Below are positions 25,505 through 37,292 of a stretch of DNA of 64,000 bases, one piece after another. Origin of the DNA: Microcebus murinus (taxonomy: Eukaryota; Chordata; Mammalia; Primates; Cheirogaleidae); NCBI RefSeq assembly GCF_040939455.1, contig NC_134109.1, positions 39,325,501 to 39,389,500 of the forward strand. Direction: 5' to 3'. How positions within the stretch are numbered: position 1 is the first letter of the stretch; every line of letters begins with the position of its first letter. A program made the position numbers and the translations under genes. A model generated the notes under the pieces. That model made no database searches, had not been told where the DNA came from, and was given only the letters and a program-made list of their open reading frames with translations.

Positions 25505-27371
25505 GGTGGGGTGAGGGGGTGGGGGGAGCATTTTTGGTTGTCACAAAGATTTTGGGGGGAGTGCCACTGGCATTTAGCACCTAAGAGCCAGTGATACTAA
25601 ACATTCTGCTGATGCCATTAGTACCCCTGTTGAGAAACACTGGGTAACTAAGCATCTACGTGGTTGTTTCTTCTTAAAAAATACAAATAAATCCACTTTA
25701 AATGTTGAAGTTCTGTGAAATGGGCTTCTTGGAGTAGAATGTAAGAATATTAAAGGGAAGCAATAAATAGCTCATGATTTGTATGGAGCTTTTCAAACAG
25801 GGTTTTCAATTCTGTGTGATTTTCTAAAGAAATAGTTTTGCCATGCCTAGAAGATTTCTGGTACATTTCTAACGCCTGGGAACCCTGAAGATCTAAGGCC
25901 ATGATCATGTTAAACACAGATGTCCTGTGAGCCAGAAATCGTTCTTTTGATAAAACTGTATGGCAGAATTTCCCCGAGTTGTAGAAAAATAAAATTTTTT
26001 CTTAGGCCATTGGTACCTGTTTTTATCTGCCAGCCAGTGAGGGTCAATGGGATGTTTGGCAAAGTCAGACTGGAGCATGCTTTGATAGGGGCCTATCTGT
26101 AGGGCCAGCTGCAGTTGTCTTTTTGGTCTCCTTGGATCATATATGAATTTGTGACTTAAATTTTAGTCATTCCTTACTACTTATGTTATTTTTACATTTT
26201 ATTTATTTTTGTTATGCCTTATGTTATTTTTGTCATATCTGAGTACAATATAACTCAATATTTTTAAAAACTCACTTTTTAAAAAATTGTTTGCATCCTA
26301 AGTCATTTCTGTGAAAAGATATTATAGTTTAATAAACTATATATTTTAAGTACATTTAAAAATATGTACATAGCTATTAAAAAATTTAAAGTTCATCTAT
26401 ATACTTACTATCTTAAATCACCCTTTGTAAGTGTAACCATAACCATAAAGTATAGCAATGATATGAAGGGTTTTTAACAATCAGGATTCTATATAGGTAA
26501 TAGAAGGATTACAGGAAAATATAAAAGCCCATGTTTGTAAAATGAGTGCATACAAGTTCATGATAGAGCTGGCTTAAGCATGAGGGTGAATGTGTGAGTT
26601 CATGTGTGTGTATGTGAGAGAGAGAGAGAGAGAGAGAGAGCAATTATATCTAATATTCATGTGGCCTCATGTGGCATTCTTGTATGTATTAACTTCCAAA
26701 TACTCCTTAATAGGTAACTGGTAAAATACTTAGCCAGCGTGCCACAATGATTTACTATTGCCATAGCCAAAAGCAAAGAAATATGACACTTAGGTAAGTC
26801 TCTTCTGCCATATCTAAGGTGGATATACAATTTCTTTCAGGCTGTGGAAATCACTGAAACAGCTCTCAGATCCTGTGGCAGAGAGCAGGGCATAGCTGTA
26901 GTGCTTGGCCACAGAACGAAGCTGAGTAAGGAGGGAAGTGAGGACACGACGAGGAAGAGGGTGACTTTAAAAGGTGGTATAGAGACTATGGTTCCCGGCA
27001 AAGTGAGCAGCAGAGGCCCTGCATTTTCCGTCCACCCAAGGGTTCCCATAATAGAGACAGGAAGTCCATGTTCCTTAATGCCTCATAGTCAAACTCTGAC
27101 TCTATCCACAGACCCACATTCCTGAGAAAAGGTTTGCATGTGGCCAAAGTCCCTTCCACCAGATAAGTTCATAAAAAGGAATTAAAACTTTCTTCTAGTC
27201 TTCCAGTCATATTAAACATAAGCTTGCCTTTTTTCTTTGAAATTAGGAGTAATAATGGTAGCTTCACGTGTGTAGAAGACCTTCAATGTGTCAGAATTCT
27301 CATTAAGTCAAAAGGAAGGATTATATTTACAGGAAACTAGTGCCAGCCTGTTTTCAGGTTGACACTATCCA
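25504..27371. other. Intergenic, nothing recognised apart from a GA repeat
   Basis: AT-rich unique DNA. (GA)n lies at 26615-26640. A 93-codon plus frame at 26844-27125 has no recognised domain and a plain composition; I treat it as chance. Confidence 0.4.
26615..26640. repeat. (GA)n microsatellite
   Basis: Thirteen AG/GA units preceded by a short TGTG stretch. Confidence 0.95.
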
Positions 27372-27505
27372 TAGATTTTATCTGTTTAGCTCACTTCATG
27401 CAAACTCCACGTGGGCAGGGATTCTTCTGTTCTGTTCAGAGCCCAGGCACCAGGGCTTAGCACACAGAAGGCCCGTAATAAACATTTGTTGAATGAATGG
27501 ATGAG
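27372..27505 (+). repeat. L2 LINE 3' end
   Basis: The order 'gtgggcagggattcttctgttctgttcagagcccaggcaccagggcttagcacacagaaggcccgtaataaacatttgttgaatgaatgga' is the L2 3' terminus in forward orientation. Confidence 0.85.
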
Positions 27506-27955
27506 CCTTGGCCTTCCCCAGCTTCAGTGAAAAGTGCTGCAAGGTGATTGAGGAGAAAATAAGGAAGCCTCAGCCCCTGACACTGACTGATAAGGGGTCA
27601 AGGTGACCACAAGAAGGTCAGCTATGTATGGTTGTCCTTGGACCCCATTTCAGCCACTTACAACCTTAGCTCCCAAGTGCAGACAGTTCCTTTGCTCCCC
27701 CTCCTTGGACAGGTCCCATCTATTCAGACATACGCTGCCTTATTCTTTGCTTACCTGGCCTTAGCTTTTTAACAGTCTTTGCAGCTTGAAAATAATAGTA
27801 ATGTACTGTTATTCAGTCCTCAGAATTCTCAAATCCCTCCCTTTTTTGCCGCACCCCAAGCCAAAGCTGGCAACCTAACTCTTCGACCTTGTTTTCCAGG
27901 AAGCTTTCCCTACTGCTACAGTACTGTCCAGTTTCATTAAATTAAATGAAATTAA
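27506..27955. other. Intergenic, nothing recognised
   Basis: Unique-looking DNA between an L2 end and an Alu. Confidence 0.4.
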
Positions 27956-28250
27956 TTTTTTTTTTTATGAGAGGGGGTCTCACTCTGTCACCCAGGCTGG
28001 AGTTCAGTGACCGATCATAGCTCACTGCAGCCCCCAACTTCCAGGATCAAGTGCTCCTTCTGCCTAAGCCTCCTGAGTAGCTGGAATTATAGGCCTGCCC
28101 ACTATGCCTGGCTAATTTTAATTTTTTTTTTTTTTTAGAAATGGGGTCTTGCTCTATTGTCCAGGCTAGTCTCCAATTCCTGGCCTCAAGGGATCCTCCC
28201 ACCTCGGCCTCCCAAAGCTCTGGGATAACAGGCGAGCCACCTCGCCCAGC
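27956..28250 (-). mobile_element. Old Alu dimer (AluJ-like)
   Basis: Reverse Alu dimer from T-run to CGCCCAGC, with a standard T-rich middle linker (CTAATTTTAATTTTTTT) and without the strepsirrhine spacer. Its divergence fits an early primate Alu. Confidence 0.88.
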
Positions 28251-28479
28251 TATTTTATTATTTTAAATAGATTTTTTAAAATGTATCTCTAAAAGCAACT
28301 TAACTTGTTATAGCTTCGCAAGATTTCCCCCATCGGAATAAATCTCCAAATCACAGAAAAAAAATCATTGGGCCGATATCATGTCTCAATATGGGGTTTG
28401 GAAAATAAGTTTACCACATGGAAACCATGGCTAAGACCCATTTCGCACAAAATCAACACTCTGACATGGTTCGGTATCA

Positions 28480-29180
28480 CCGAGCAGCGTGTGCGTGTCG
28501 GGGCCTCAACCAGCCACACTTGGGCTGTGCACAGCGGAGGACGGGGCCCGTCTTCGCCCCATCGTGCACAGCCCTGCAGGCAGAGGATAAATAACTGGCA
28601 CCGTGAAGTGGCATCTCCCTGGGGAACTTACAGCTGGGGGGCGGGGTGGCAGGTGCGCAGGGACAGCGACCTGCGGGCGGGGTCCTCGGCCCCCTCCCCT
28701 TGCGCTCGCCTCCCGCGCAGCCGCGTGCCGCGGTTGGGGCTGGGGGTGGGTGACACAGCAGCGCGGCGGAGAGGCAGCCTTCTCCCGGGTCCGCTCCTCT
28801 CCGGGCCCCCCGCAGGCGGCGCCCTCGCAGCCGGGCCGGCCCTGCACCCACGCCGGCCCCGCGCCCGGCGGCCGTCCGGAGGGATTTGTCAGCGCGTCCT
28901 ATATAGCCGCAGACAGCTGCCATCTGTCCGGTCCGTAAGGCCACGCGCCGCCCCCCGCCCCCGCGAATAAGCCCGCCTTGGTCATTAAGCCGGGAAGATA
29001 TTTTTTAACGGCTCCTACTCCCTCTTGCAAGCCGGCTTCGCCCAGCAGGCAGCGCCGCGTCCTGAGCGCCCAGCCCTCCCCGCTCCCCGCCTCCCGGCGC
29101 TCCCGGGGCGGGACGATGCGCGGCCGCCTGGGCCTGCAGGCAGGCAGGTGCCTCCAGGAAACGGCCAGAGAGCTCCTCCC
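28480..29180. promoter_or_regulatory. Orphan CpG island
   Basis: A sharp rise in GC and CpG in an otherwise AT-rich intergenic region, densest at about 28660-29120 (for example GCGCAGCCGCGTGCCGCGG). A palindromic TATA-like CTATATAG lies at 28899-28906, with E-boxes CAGCTG at 28914-28919 and CATCTG at 28921-28926, and a CCGCCCCCCGCCCCC run near 28949-28964 that fits Sp/KLF sites. It is more than 18 kb from the end of PPM1A and has no exon I can see. It may be the promoter of a non-coding RNA or a poised developmental element, in keeping with the SIX-cluster neighbourhood. Frames of up to 200 codons here come from the GC content. Confidence 0.7.
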
Positions 29181-29182
29181 TG

Positions 29183-29345
29183 CATCGGTTCAGTGAAGAG
29201 AAAACTCCGCGCTGTGTGCACCACTTTAATGCATCGCATTTCAGTTCTGCAAATGCGAAGTGTAAATTGGGCTAGAATAAGATTGTGAATCAGACCAGAC
29301 GTCATGATTAATTTATCACCGTGCTCCAGATACATCAGCTAAAAT
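29183..29345. promoter_or_regulatory. Candidate conserved element beside the CpG island
   Basis: Non-repeat block next to the island. It has a CRE-like TGACGTC (minus strand, 29298-29304) followed by TGATTAATTTATCA, a homeodomain/HNF1-like word. Its conservation is a guess from the lack of repeat signatures. Confidence 0.3.
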
Positions 29346-29654
29346 AATATGAATTTAAAGTAACGGTTCCTCCTGCCTCTGTGTTTGCTGGTGAAGGCTA
29401 AAGAATGGATCACTAGAGAAATAAAGGAACTAAGATTCCACTGTCTTCTTGTATTGGCAGAGCATGAATGTAATTAAACATTTTCAACCAGGTTTCTTCC
29501 ACCATTTGGAATGAAATGTGCTCATTTGTATCAGCCTGTGTACCACTCTCATCTCCACACTCTACTAAGCTGCTGATCTGAGCTGTTTCATACTTCAGGC
29601 AACATTTGCAATGCCAGGAGTTCTGGTTCCCAAACTAGCTGCTTATCAGAATTT
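29346..29654. other. Intergenic, nothing recognised
   Basis: Unique-looking AT-rich DNA. Confidence 0.4.
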
Positions 29655-29790
29655 TCTAGGGCCTTGCTACTGAAAGTATGGTCCATGAAGCAGCAGGACA
29701 AGCATCACTTTAGAGATTGCTAGGAATGCAGAATCTCAGGCCCCCCTCACCCCAAATACGCACACACATTAAAGTTTGAGAAGAACTGAT
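29655..29790 (-). repeat. MER5A-type hAT element
   Basis: Reverse MER5A: 'tgaaagtatggtccatgaagcagcaggacaagcatcac', 'ctaggaatgcagaatctcaggcccc' and 'attaaagtttgagaagaactg'. Confidence 0.8.
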
Positions 29791-29799
29791 CCTAGTTTT

Positions 29800-29945
29800 G
29801 TTGTTTGGTTTTGGTTTGTTTAATGTAGAGATGGGGGGCCTCATTACATTGCCCAAACCTGCCTCAAACTCCTGGACTCAAGTGATCCTCTGGGCTTGGC
29901 CTCCCAAAGTGCTGGGATTACAGGCATGAACCATGGCACCGTGTC
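29800..29945 (-). repeat. Alu monomer
   Basis: Reverse single Alu arm with 'cctcaaactcctggactcaagtgatcctc' and 'cctcccaaagtgctgggattacaggcatgaacc'; old and diverged. Confidence 0.82.
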
Positions 29946-30820
29946 TTTTTCTTTTCTGTTCTGTTCTTCTTTCTTTCTTTCATTTTTGAAGACTTAAATA
30001 TAGTTTTATTCAGTGTCTTACTAAGGATTGCAACCTGGGAGGAGTCTTTCAGAGAGTCTGTTAGATTGCTCCCAATCTAGTTTTCTAAAACCACAAATAC
30101 CTTTGCAGAGACATCTATGTATATTTACTAAAGAGTCCAGGTGATTCTTATAAGTTGAATAGTCGGGTTTGGAGGTCACTGGTCTCTAAGGTCTCAGGTT
30201 CAGATGACTTTTATGCTCATGACATCAGCCAAATTTCTCCATCTGTTGAACTGTCTTAAAGTTTAGCACAGGTGAGTTTATCTGTTTAGTCTTCCGTGAA
30301 TTACAGACTCAAGAAAGCTTATTAATTATTTAGTTAAATAATGACACATTTAGTGCTCCAATTAAGAAAGCTCACAACTAGGAAAGAGAGTTTTCTCCTT
30401 ATGTAACTGGCCCATTCACTCCCAGACTGAGTGTGGGCATGAGAAAATCTTTTGCTTGGCCATCAAAGCCGCACCCCCCACCCCATTCAAACCTTCTGAC
30501 TTTATTTATAACAGTACCTTTCATTCACAAGGATACAAGAGTCCTTTGTGTTGATGCTCAGTGCTGTTTAGGGCTGTACTGGAGGACTGTGTCTAGTTCT
30601 GCACTTTCACAATAAAAGAGGGATGTGGAGACCTTGGCAAAAGTTCAGAAGAAATTTACAAAGGTTATTTTTAAAATTCAAAGTGAGTCTTCAAATTGTA
30701 TGGCATTATCTAGAAAATGGACATGAAATGAACCCCAACTATAGCTTGAGAAATTTTTACTTTAAGAGGACAAACAATATTGTAGAAACAAGTGGAGGAA
30801 GAGGAAAGAATGTCTCTGGA
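29946..30820. other. Intergenic, nothing recognised
   Basis: Contains a CTTT/CTGTT pyrimidine stretch at 29947-29982; otherwise unique-looking. The 85-codon frame at 30623-30880 has no recognisable family. Confidence 0.4.
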
Positions 30821-30824
30821 GCAC

Positions 30825-31130
30825 AAGTGCTTACCTTGGTTGTGCATTATAACCACCTGGGGAGATCTTTAAAATCCTAATGCCAATTAGGTATTGGGCT
30901 GTGGGGGGGGGGGGGTGGATCCCAGGTGTCATTATTTTTTTCAAGCTCTGCAGGTGATTCCAATGTGTGGCTCCAGGGCAGTGTTTCTGCAACTTTAACG
31001 TCATTGGCTCCACCTGGGGAGTTTGTTAGGCTGTGGATTCTGATTCAGCAGGTCTAGGGGTGGGGCTAGAGTTTCTGCAATTCTAAGAAGCACCCAGGTA
31101 ATATCAAAGTTCTGGTCCGTAGACCAGGCT
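30825..31130 (+). repeat. Two MER5-type hAT copies in tandem
   Basis: The first copy (about 30825-30970) has 'ttaccttggttgtgcattataaccacctggggagatctttaaaa' and is split by a G-run at 30902-30914. The second (about 30978-31130) has 'gcagtgtttctgcaactttaacgtcattggctccacctggggagtttgttag', 'attctgattcagcaggtctaggggtggggc' and 'ggtccgtagaccaggctttg'. Both are forward. Confidence 0.75.
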
Positions 31131-31714
31131 TTGCATAGCAAGGGGCTTAGAAGAGTTTGAAACTAGGCTTTCTTTCAGGAAGAGCCCATGATTTTATTTT
31201 GGGGCCATCTCAAAGTCCCTATGGCTTTATGACACTTGCCAACATGCAAAAGAGATCACGTCAACCATCACATAAACCAATGAAAAGAAAAACAGTATAA
31301 AGAACAATGCTTCGGATGAAAACATTGGACAGCCAACAGTATCTCCTTAAATTGGAAAGTATTTATGGGAGAATTTAAAGAGCAGAAATGTTTCCAGACA
31401 ATATTATGCTATCTATTCTCATGTTACCATTTCCTCAAGATGGCTTTCGTAGTAACAGAGTTGTCATATGTGTATCTGGAGCAGATGGTAAGGACGGGGC
31501 AGCCGGGGTGTTAGCATTGCTGCATCCATGCTAGTAACATCTGGTCCAACGCTGAGCCATCTCACAACCAAGAGATTTCTGAGTTCCCCGCACAGAGAGA
31601 GCCAGCACTTTGTCACCAGATACTGCGACTCTCAACAGGATGGGGCAAGTAGATAAAGCAAAATGTAAACATTTGTAAATTGAAAAACGTCCACAGTAGT
31701 ATTTATAGTTAGCC
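31131..31714. other. Intergenic, nothing recognised
   Basis: Unique-looking DNA; no gene or repeat recognised. Confidence 0.4.
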
Positions 31715-31905
31715 TAAATGACAGGGCTTTACGTGTGGGTACTATTTCATTTAATCCTCTCAATAACCTTATGGATAATGACTATTATTATCCCTATTGT
31801 ACAAAGAGCTCAGAGAAGGAGAGACACTTTCCCAAGGCCACACACCTAGAAAGTGGCAGAGCCAGGACTGAAACCTCCTTCTGTTTGATCCTAGAATGTC
31901 CCCAT
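31715..31905 (-). repeat. MIR SINE
   Basis: Reverse MIR: 'tttcatttaatcctctcaataacctta', 'cagagaaggagagacactttcccaaggccacacacctagaaagtggcagagccaggactgaaa'. Confidence 0.87.
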
Positions 31906-32039
31906 TAAGCTCGACCATGTGATAACAAATCTAGCTTGCCATCTGGAATTTTCTAAGGATATGTCTGCTACTATAAGCAGTTTGTTCATATTTTCCTTAG
32001 GCTTTGGTCTAAATATTTTTCAAAAGCAGCCTTTTAATT

Positions 32040-32480
32040 TTTTAATTAGCTTGGTTCCCCAAAGATAAAGCTCTTTAAAGGTCAGATGTTAACTTAATCC
32101 TCTTTTGGTTATCGTTGAAAAAGATCAGCCGAATTGACCTTGACAAAACCGCCTCTGAGGCTCGGGGGGCAGACGGTCTTTTCGATATCAGTGCACACAG
32201 ATAACTGCTGTTATGAGAAGGGGCATTTTCTATGCCTTTGATAGCAGGCAGATTTGTTTTTCTTGACAAGACCCGGGGTGAAAAGACTTAATATCCGTCT
32301 TCGATGTGAATCGAATCGTGCCCTACTGACATTAGATCCTAGCCCCAGGGAACACCAGGCTGGCCGCTGAGGGGCTGATTAGGCCGACTGGATGATCAGA
32401 GAAGAAACAGAGCATGACAGGAGCCCAGCTGCTTCGCCAGGGAGGGCGGGCTGATCTCACTCCTCGGCCTGCCTGTACCG
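32040..32480. promoter_or_regulatory. Candidate conserved non-coding element
   Basis: A 440-bp block without repeat signatures. It keeps many CpGs (for example CTTCGATGTGAATCGAATCG and GGCTCGGGGGGCAGACGG) and has TGATTAGG- and GATATC-type words. CpGs retained outside an island can mark constraint. This is a guess; it could simply be unique DNA. Confidence 0.3.
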
Positions 32481-32639
32481 CAGAGCACAGGCAAGCCCCA
32501 CAGTTCACATAACCCTTTCATAAGGAACTCAGGACTTCCAAGATATAGACCTAAAACTCAGAGTTTGACTGAGAACAAAAATCTATCAGCTTTGAGTCAA
32601 CACTGTAACAAATAATTTTATACATGACAAACATATTTA

Positions 32640-33000
32640 AAAAACACTGTGGTTCCGGGAGTGCTAGGCCAAAGATGTGGGCGTGCTGAACCAACCCCAG
32701 GCAAGATGCTGATGTGAAGGACATGGGGTGATGGATATCTGTGCCTGCCTCCTCCCCCACTCACGGGGCAGGAACAGCTATGACCCGCCCCCCAGTGTGG
32801 CTCCCATTGGCTTGGCAGATACATAACACAACAGGGCCAATCAGAGTTTTTCCCTAGAATTTTTTAAAACTGGAAGTGAGAAAAGCAATCTTTCTCAGCA
32901 GTGGCAATGGTAGAGGAATTGAGGCTTGGGGCTATCTGCAACCATTTGTCCCCCCATGGGAAGGAGGCTGCTCTGACCAGTGTAGAAGATAAGAAAGAAC
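32640..33000 (+). repeat. Possible ancient repeat with CCAAT-type words, family not assigned
   Basis: The segment 'tggctcccattggctt...gggccaatcagagtttttccctagaattttttaaaactggaagtgaga' resembles a common old mammalian repeat I cannot name. Confidence 0.35.
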
Positions 33001-33297
33001 AGGGGAAAGGGCATAGAGGGTGCTCACGTGCCTGGTTTCAGTCCTTCAGGGGGACCAGCTGCATTCCTGACCAACCACAATTTAATTGTTCAAGCTTAAA
33101 TACTCTGAGCTAATACATCCCCCCTTTGCATAACCTAGTTTAAGTTTCCATCACTTGTAACCAAGAAAGTCCTGGGTCATGCAGAGACAGTGAGTGGGAT
33201 TTGCTTTTAGCCCCTCCCACTTCATTTTTAGTATCTTCTCCCCTAAAGTGAACAAAAAGTACTTCACTAGAGGGGACACTGGTTTCTTCCACTTTAT
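33001..33297. other. Intergenic, nothing recognised
   Basis: Unique-looking DNA up to the 3' end of the next L1. Confidence 0.4.
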
Positions 33298-35340
33298 TTT
33301 TTAACTTTTTTTCATTTATTTTGTATTTGTATATATTCATAAGGTACAAGTGCAATTTTTCTACATTGATATATTGCACTGTGATGAAGTCAGGACCTTC
33401 AGTTCATCTATCACTGAAGCAACACATTCCATACTCACCAAGCAACCTCCCATCATGCACCCTCTTCCCACTCCACTGTCCATCATTCCACACTCTGCTT
33501 CCATGTGTACACATTATTTAGCTCCTACTTGTGAGAACATGCAGTATTTGTCTTTATGTGTTTGAGTTGTTTCACTTAAGATAATGGCCTCCAGTTCCAT
33601 CCATGTTGCTGTAAAAGACATGATCTCATTCTTTTTTATGGCAGAATAGTATTCCATTAATGTACATATACCACATTTTCTTTATCCATTCATCCATTGA
33701 TGGACATGTAAGTTGATTCCATATCTTTGCCATTGTGAATAATGCTGTGATTAAACATATGAGTGCAGGTATCTTTTTTTTATTTATTAATTTCCCTTCC
33801 TTTGGGTAGATACCCAGTAGTGGGATTACTGGATCAAATGGCAATTCTATTTTTAGTTTTTTGAGACATCTCCATACTATTTTCCATAGAGGTTGCACTA
33901 ATTCACTTTCCCATCAGCAGTGTATGAGTTTCCTTTTCTCTGCATCCTCACCAACATCTGTTATTTTTTGTCTTTTTAATAATAGCCATTTTGATTGATA
34001 TCTCATTGTAGTTTCAATTTGCATTTCTCCGATTAGTGATGTTAGACATTTTTTTGGTATGCTTTTTGACCATTTGTTTGTCTCCTTTTGAAAAAAAGTC
34101 TATTCATTTCCTTAGCCCACTTTTTAATGGATTTTTTGGTGTTGAGTTGTTTGAGTTCCTTGTAAATTCTGGATATTAGTCCCCTGTTGGATGCATAGTT
34201 TGTAAATATTTTCTCCCATTCTTCAGGTTGTCTGTTCACTCTGTTGATTATTTCTTTTACTGTGCGGAAACATTGTACTTTAAAAAGTTCAATTTTTTAT
34301 TTTTTGTTTTGTTGCCTGTGCTTTTAAGGTTGTAGTCATGAATGCTGTGTTTAGACCAATGTCCAGAAGAGTTTTCCTTAGGCTTTTTTCTAGTATTTTT
34401 CTAGTTTCAAATCTTATATTCAAGCCTTTAATCCATCTTGAGTTGATTTTTGTATATGGTGAGAGATAGGGTCTAGTTTCTTACTTTGCATATGGCAATC
34501 CAATTTTCCCAGCATCATTTATTGAAAAGAATGTCCTTTCCCCAGTGTGTGTTTTTGCCAACTTTGTGGCTTTACTTCTGGGTTCTCTATTCTGTTCCAT
34601 TAACTTATGTGTCTATTTTTATATCATTACCATGCTGTTTGGGTTACTGTAGCCTTGAAGTATAATTTGAAATCAGGTAATATGATGCCTTCAGCTTTGT
34701 TCTTTTTGCTCAAGATTGCTTTGGCTATTTGGACTCTGGTTCCATATGAACTTTACAATTGTTTTTTCTAATTATTTGAAAAATGATGTCAGTATTTTGA
34801 CAAGAATTTCATTGAACCTATAAATTGCTTTGGGTACTTTGGTCATATTAATTAGATCCACGAGCATGGGATGTTTATCCATTTGTTTGTGTCATCTATA
34901 ATTTCTTTCATCAGTGTTTTGTAGTTTTCCTTGTAGAGATCTTTCACCTCCTTGGTTAAATATTTTTCTAGGTTTCTAAATATTTTTCTGGATTTGTTTT
35001 GTTTTGTTTCTGTGTGTGTAGCTATTATAAATGAGATTGCCTTCTTGATTTGGTTCTTGGCTAAATCATTATTGGTGTATAGAAATGCTACTCATTTCCA
35101 TGTGTTGATTTGTGTCCTGAAACTTTATTGAATTCATTTATCAAATCTAAGATTTTTCTGGTAGAGTCTTTAGAGTTTTCTAGATGAGATCATATCATCA
35201 GCAAACATTGACAATTTGACTTCCTCTCTGCCAATTTGGATGCCTTTTTTTTCTCTTGCCTGATTGCTTTGGTGAGGACTTCTAATACTATGTTGAACAA
35301 AAGTGGAAAGAAAGAGCATCCTTGTTTTCTCCCATTTTAA
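33298..35340 (-). mobile_element. L1 LINE, 3' 2 kb, minus strand
   Basis: Starts at the reversed L1 3' UTR (T-rich, then 'tttgtatatattcataaggtacaagtgcaa') and continues backward through ORF2 to 'gccttttttttctcttgcctgattgctttggtgaggacttctaatactatgttgaa'. The minus frame 33626-33898 gives ORF2 C-terminal words such as [19 protein letters not shown] and KMWYMYINGILFCHKKE. It is broken by stops and shifts and is 5'-truncated near the RT core. Confidence 0.92.
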
Positions 35341-36212
35341 AATCTGAGCGATGATGGCTCCTTCACAGAAGATCTGGCCCCTGGCTTTCTGTCATGTGGC
35401 TTTAAGAAAAATGCTAAAAATGAAACTTTCTTCTTTGGAGAAAATTTGCATTTTTTCATGAGAATGGGAAAAGAAATGCATTTTAACTCAGTAAGTTTGA
35501 GAGAGAGTTGGTCTTCTAGCTGTTGCTCAAATGACATCACAGTGTTGATCCTAGAGGTATAGGAATGGAAAGAGGTAGGCATTTATTGAATGTTCATCAC
35601 ATGCCTAAAATGTGTGAGGTACATTTTATGAAATACCATTTTCCAGTAATCCTCACTATCACAGTTAGATATGAATGGCTAGTCAATTTTTTAGATGTAG
35701 TTGAGACATATGATGGTCTGCGAGAGTACCCAGAAGCTTCCTTTGTTCCCTACAGAGTGCTGGAGGTGACGGAGAGGGCTGGCAGACTGGATGAAGTCTC
35801 TTGGTTACTACATGTCAATGCCATCAACAAAGAAGCTAGAATACATGCCATGGAGGCCTCACTGGGACCAAAGAGGAACAGAGTCAACGTCCAAATGCCA
35901 ACAAGGACAGAGAGGATCACACATCCCAGATGTCATACCCTCAATGCCAGAATCATTCTTGGAGCCCCTACTTCACCCTTGGAACTTAGATTACCCCTAG
36001 AGAGAAGAACATGGAAGACAGAATCATTGACTATGTGGTTTCCAAAAAGTGTTGAGTGGGCTGTGTATAGGGTTTATATCTACCTCACTGTAAACTATGT
36101 CTTTTAATGTATCCTTTAGAAGTTCTGCCCAACGAAGTGTCATCAGCATGAGGACAATAATGCTGGTGTCTGAGATGGCACTGTCCTGCAGCACTTTTTG
36201 CTATAATGGACA
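35341..36212. other. Intergenic, with a MIR-like piece and a chance 180-codon frame
   Basis: A MIR-like fragment (reverse) is visible at about 35575-35700. The plus frame 35565-36107 is the longest open stretch outside the CpG island, but its first third is MIR-derived and the rest has no domain, so I do not call it a gene. Confidence 0.4.
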
Positions 36213-36365
36213 CATTCTATATCTGCACTGTCCCAATATGGTAGCCACAAGCCACGTGTGGATATTTACCCCTTGAAGTATGGTTAGTGCAACTGAGCAA
36301 TTAAATTCTTAATTTTACCTGATGTGCATTAATTTTAATTTAAATAGCCACAATGCATGTCTAAG
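36213..36365 (+). repeat. hAT-type MER element
   Basis: 'tctgcactgtcccaatatggtagccacaagccacgtgtggatattt' followed by an AATTTTAATTTAAATAGCCACA stretch matches a common non-autonomous DNA transposon type; the exact family is not named. Confidence 0.55.
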
Positions 36366-37292
36366 AGAGCAGATTTTTTATTTTCTAGGTACAAACTATA
36401 CTAACACCACTTCAAAATTAAAAGGAGTAACTGAGGAAGTCTAGGTTGAGGGACAGTGGATGTCACGACCTCTGTTTTCTAATCCCCATAGTAATTATCT
36501 CTGGAGTAAATTCTTGGAGTGTTCTGGCAGGTTCTCAGGCATAATGCAGATCAGAGAAGCCACCATAAGCAGCAAAACACAGATTATTTGACACAAGGAT
36601 GCCTCGAGAGCTTTTATTTTGATCCTCATGGTCCATCTGGTGCTGCTGTGCGAAGATGGACACAGATCTGAGATCAGGAGAGGCATAGATCAAAAAAAGA
36701 AACCCAAGGTAAGGAGCAGAAGGTGGAGCGGGAGGAGGGAGATTAAAAGTACCTGCTATGTAACATCCTCAGCTGTGGGCTTTCCGCTGGGGCCCTCTCC
36801 AGTCCCCTCTGAGGCAGCCTCCCCCGCTCAGCTGTATTTGGCCTGCTTTCCTCCCTGCTTTCTTCCCTCTTCAAGCCTGTAATTACGGACGCCAGGTGCA
36901 CTGCTTCCACTCCTCTCCTGTGACTTCATCATTCACCAAGCTGTGAATGGTAATTTGCCAACCTCCATCGAAGTTTCTTTTTAAAAGCAGGATATGCTGG
37001 GTGTAATGTTACATCGCTAAGGCGCCTGAGACAATAGAAAAGGAAATGGAATTTACCCAGGGAACAAAAGAGTCTGCCGCTCATTTCTCTTTAGCCCCAT
37101 AACAGTGTAGAATTGACTGTAGGGCGCTGGGGGCAGAGGCTGTGCCCAGAACAGGGAAGCAGCTCCCTGCAGGAGAAGCCCCTGGGGTAGGTGCTTAGCT
37201 GCTGTAAGTGGGGCATTTGCTGTAATGCCAAATTGAGATTAAGGCAAGGAGGCAAAAGGCTATAGTTCATCCACTCCACAGATTGTAAGTGA
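36366..37292. other. Intergenic, nothing recognised
   Basis: Unique-looking DNA, more GC-rich than average after 36700. Short frames are judged chance. Confidence 0.4.

Noticed and set aside
25377..25580. 67-codon minus frame with a Thr-His run
   Set aside because: It is the (TG)n microsatellite read as protein.
28368..28970. 200-codon plus frame, with 155- and 113-codon frames on the minus strand
   Set aside because: All lie in the CpG island, where GC content removes stop codons in several frames at once. The proteins are Arg/Pro/Ala-rich with no domain, and start outside the island in non-coding DNA.
33626..33898. 90-codon minus frame
   Set aside because: L1 ORF2 C-terminal remnant on the minus strand.
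35565..36107. 180-codon plus frame
   Set aside because: Its start is in a MIR-like fragment and the rest has no recognisable domain or splice context. I see no sign of coding constraint by eye.
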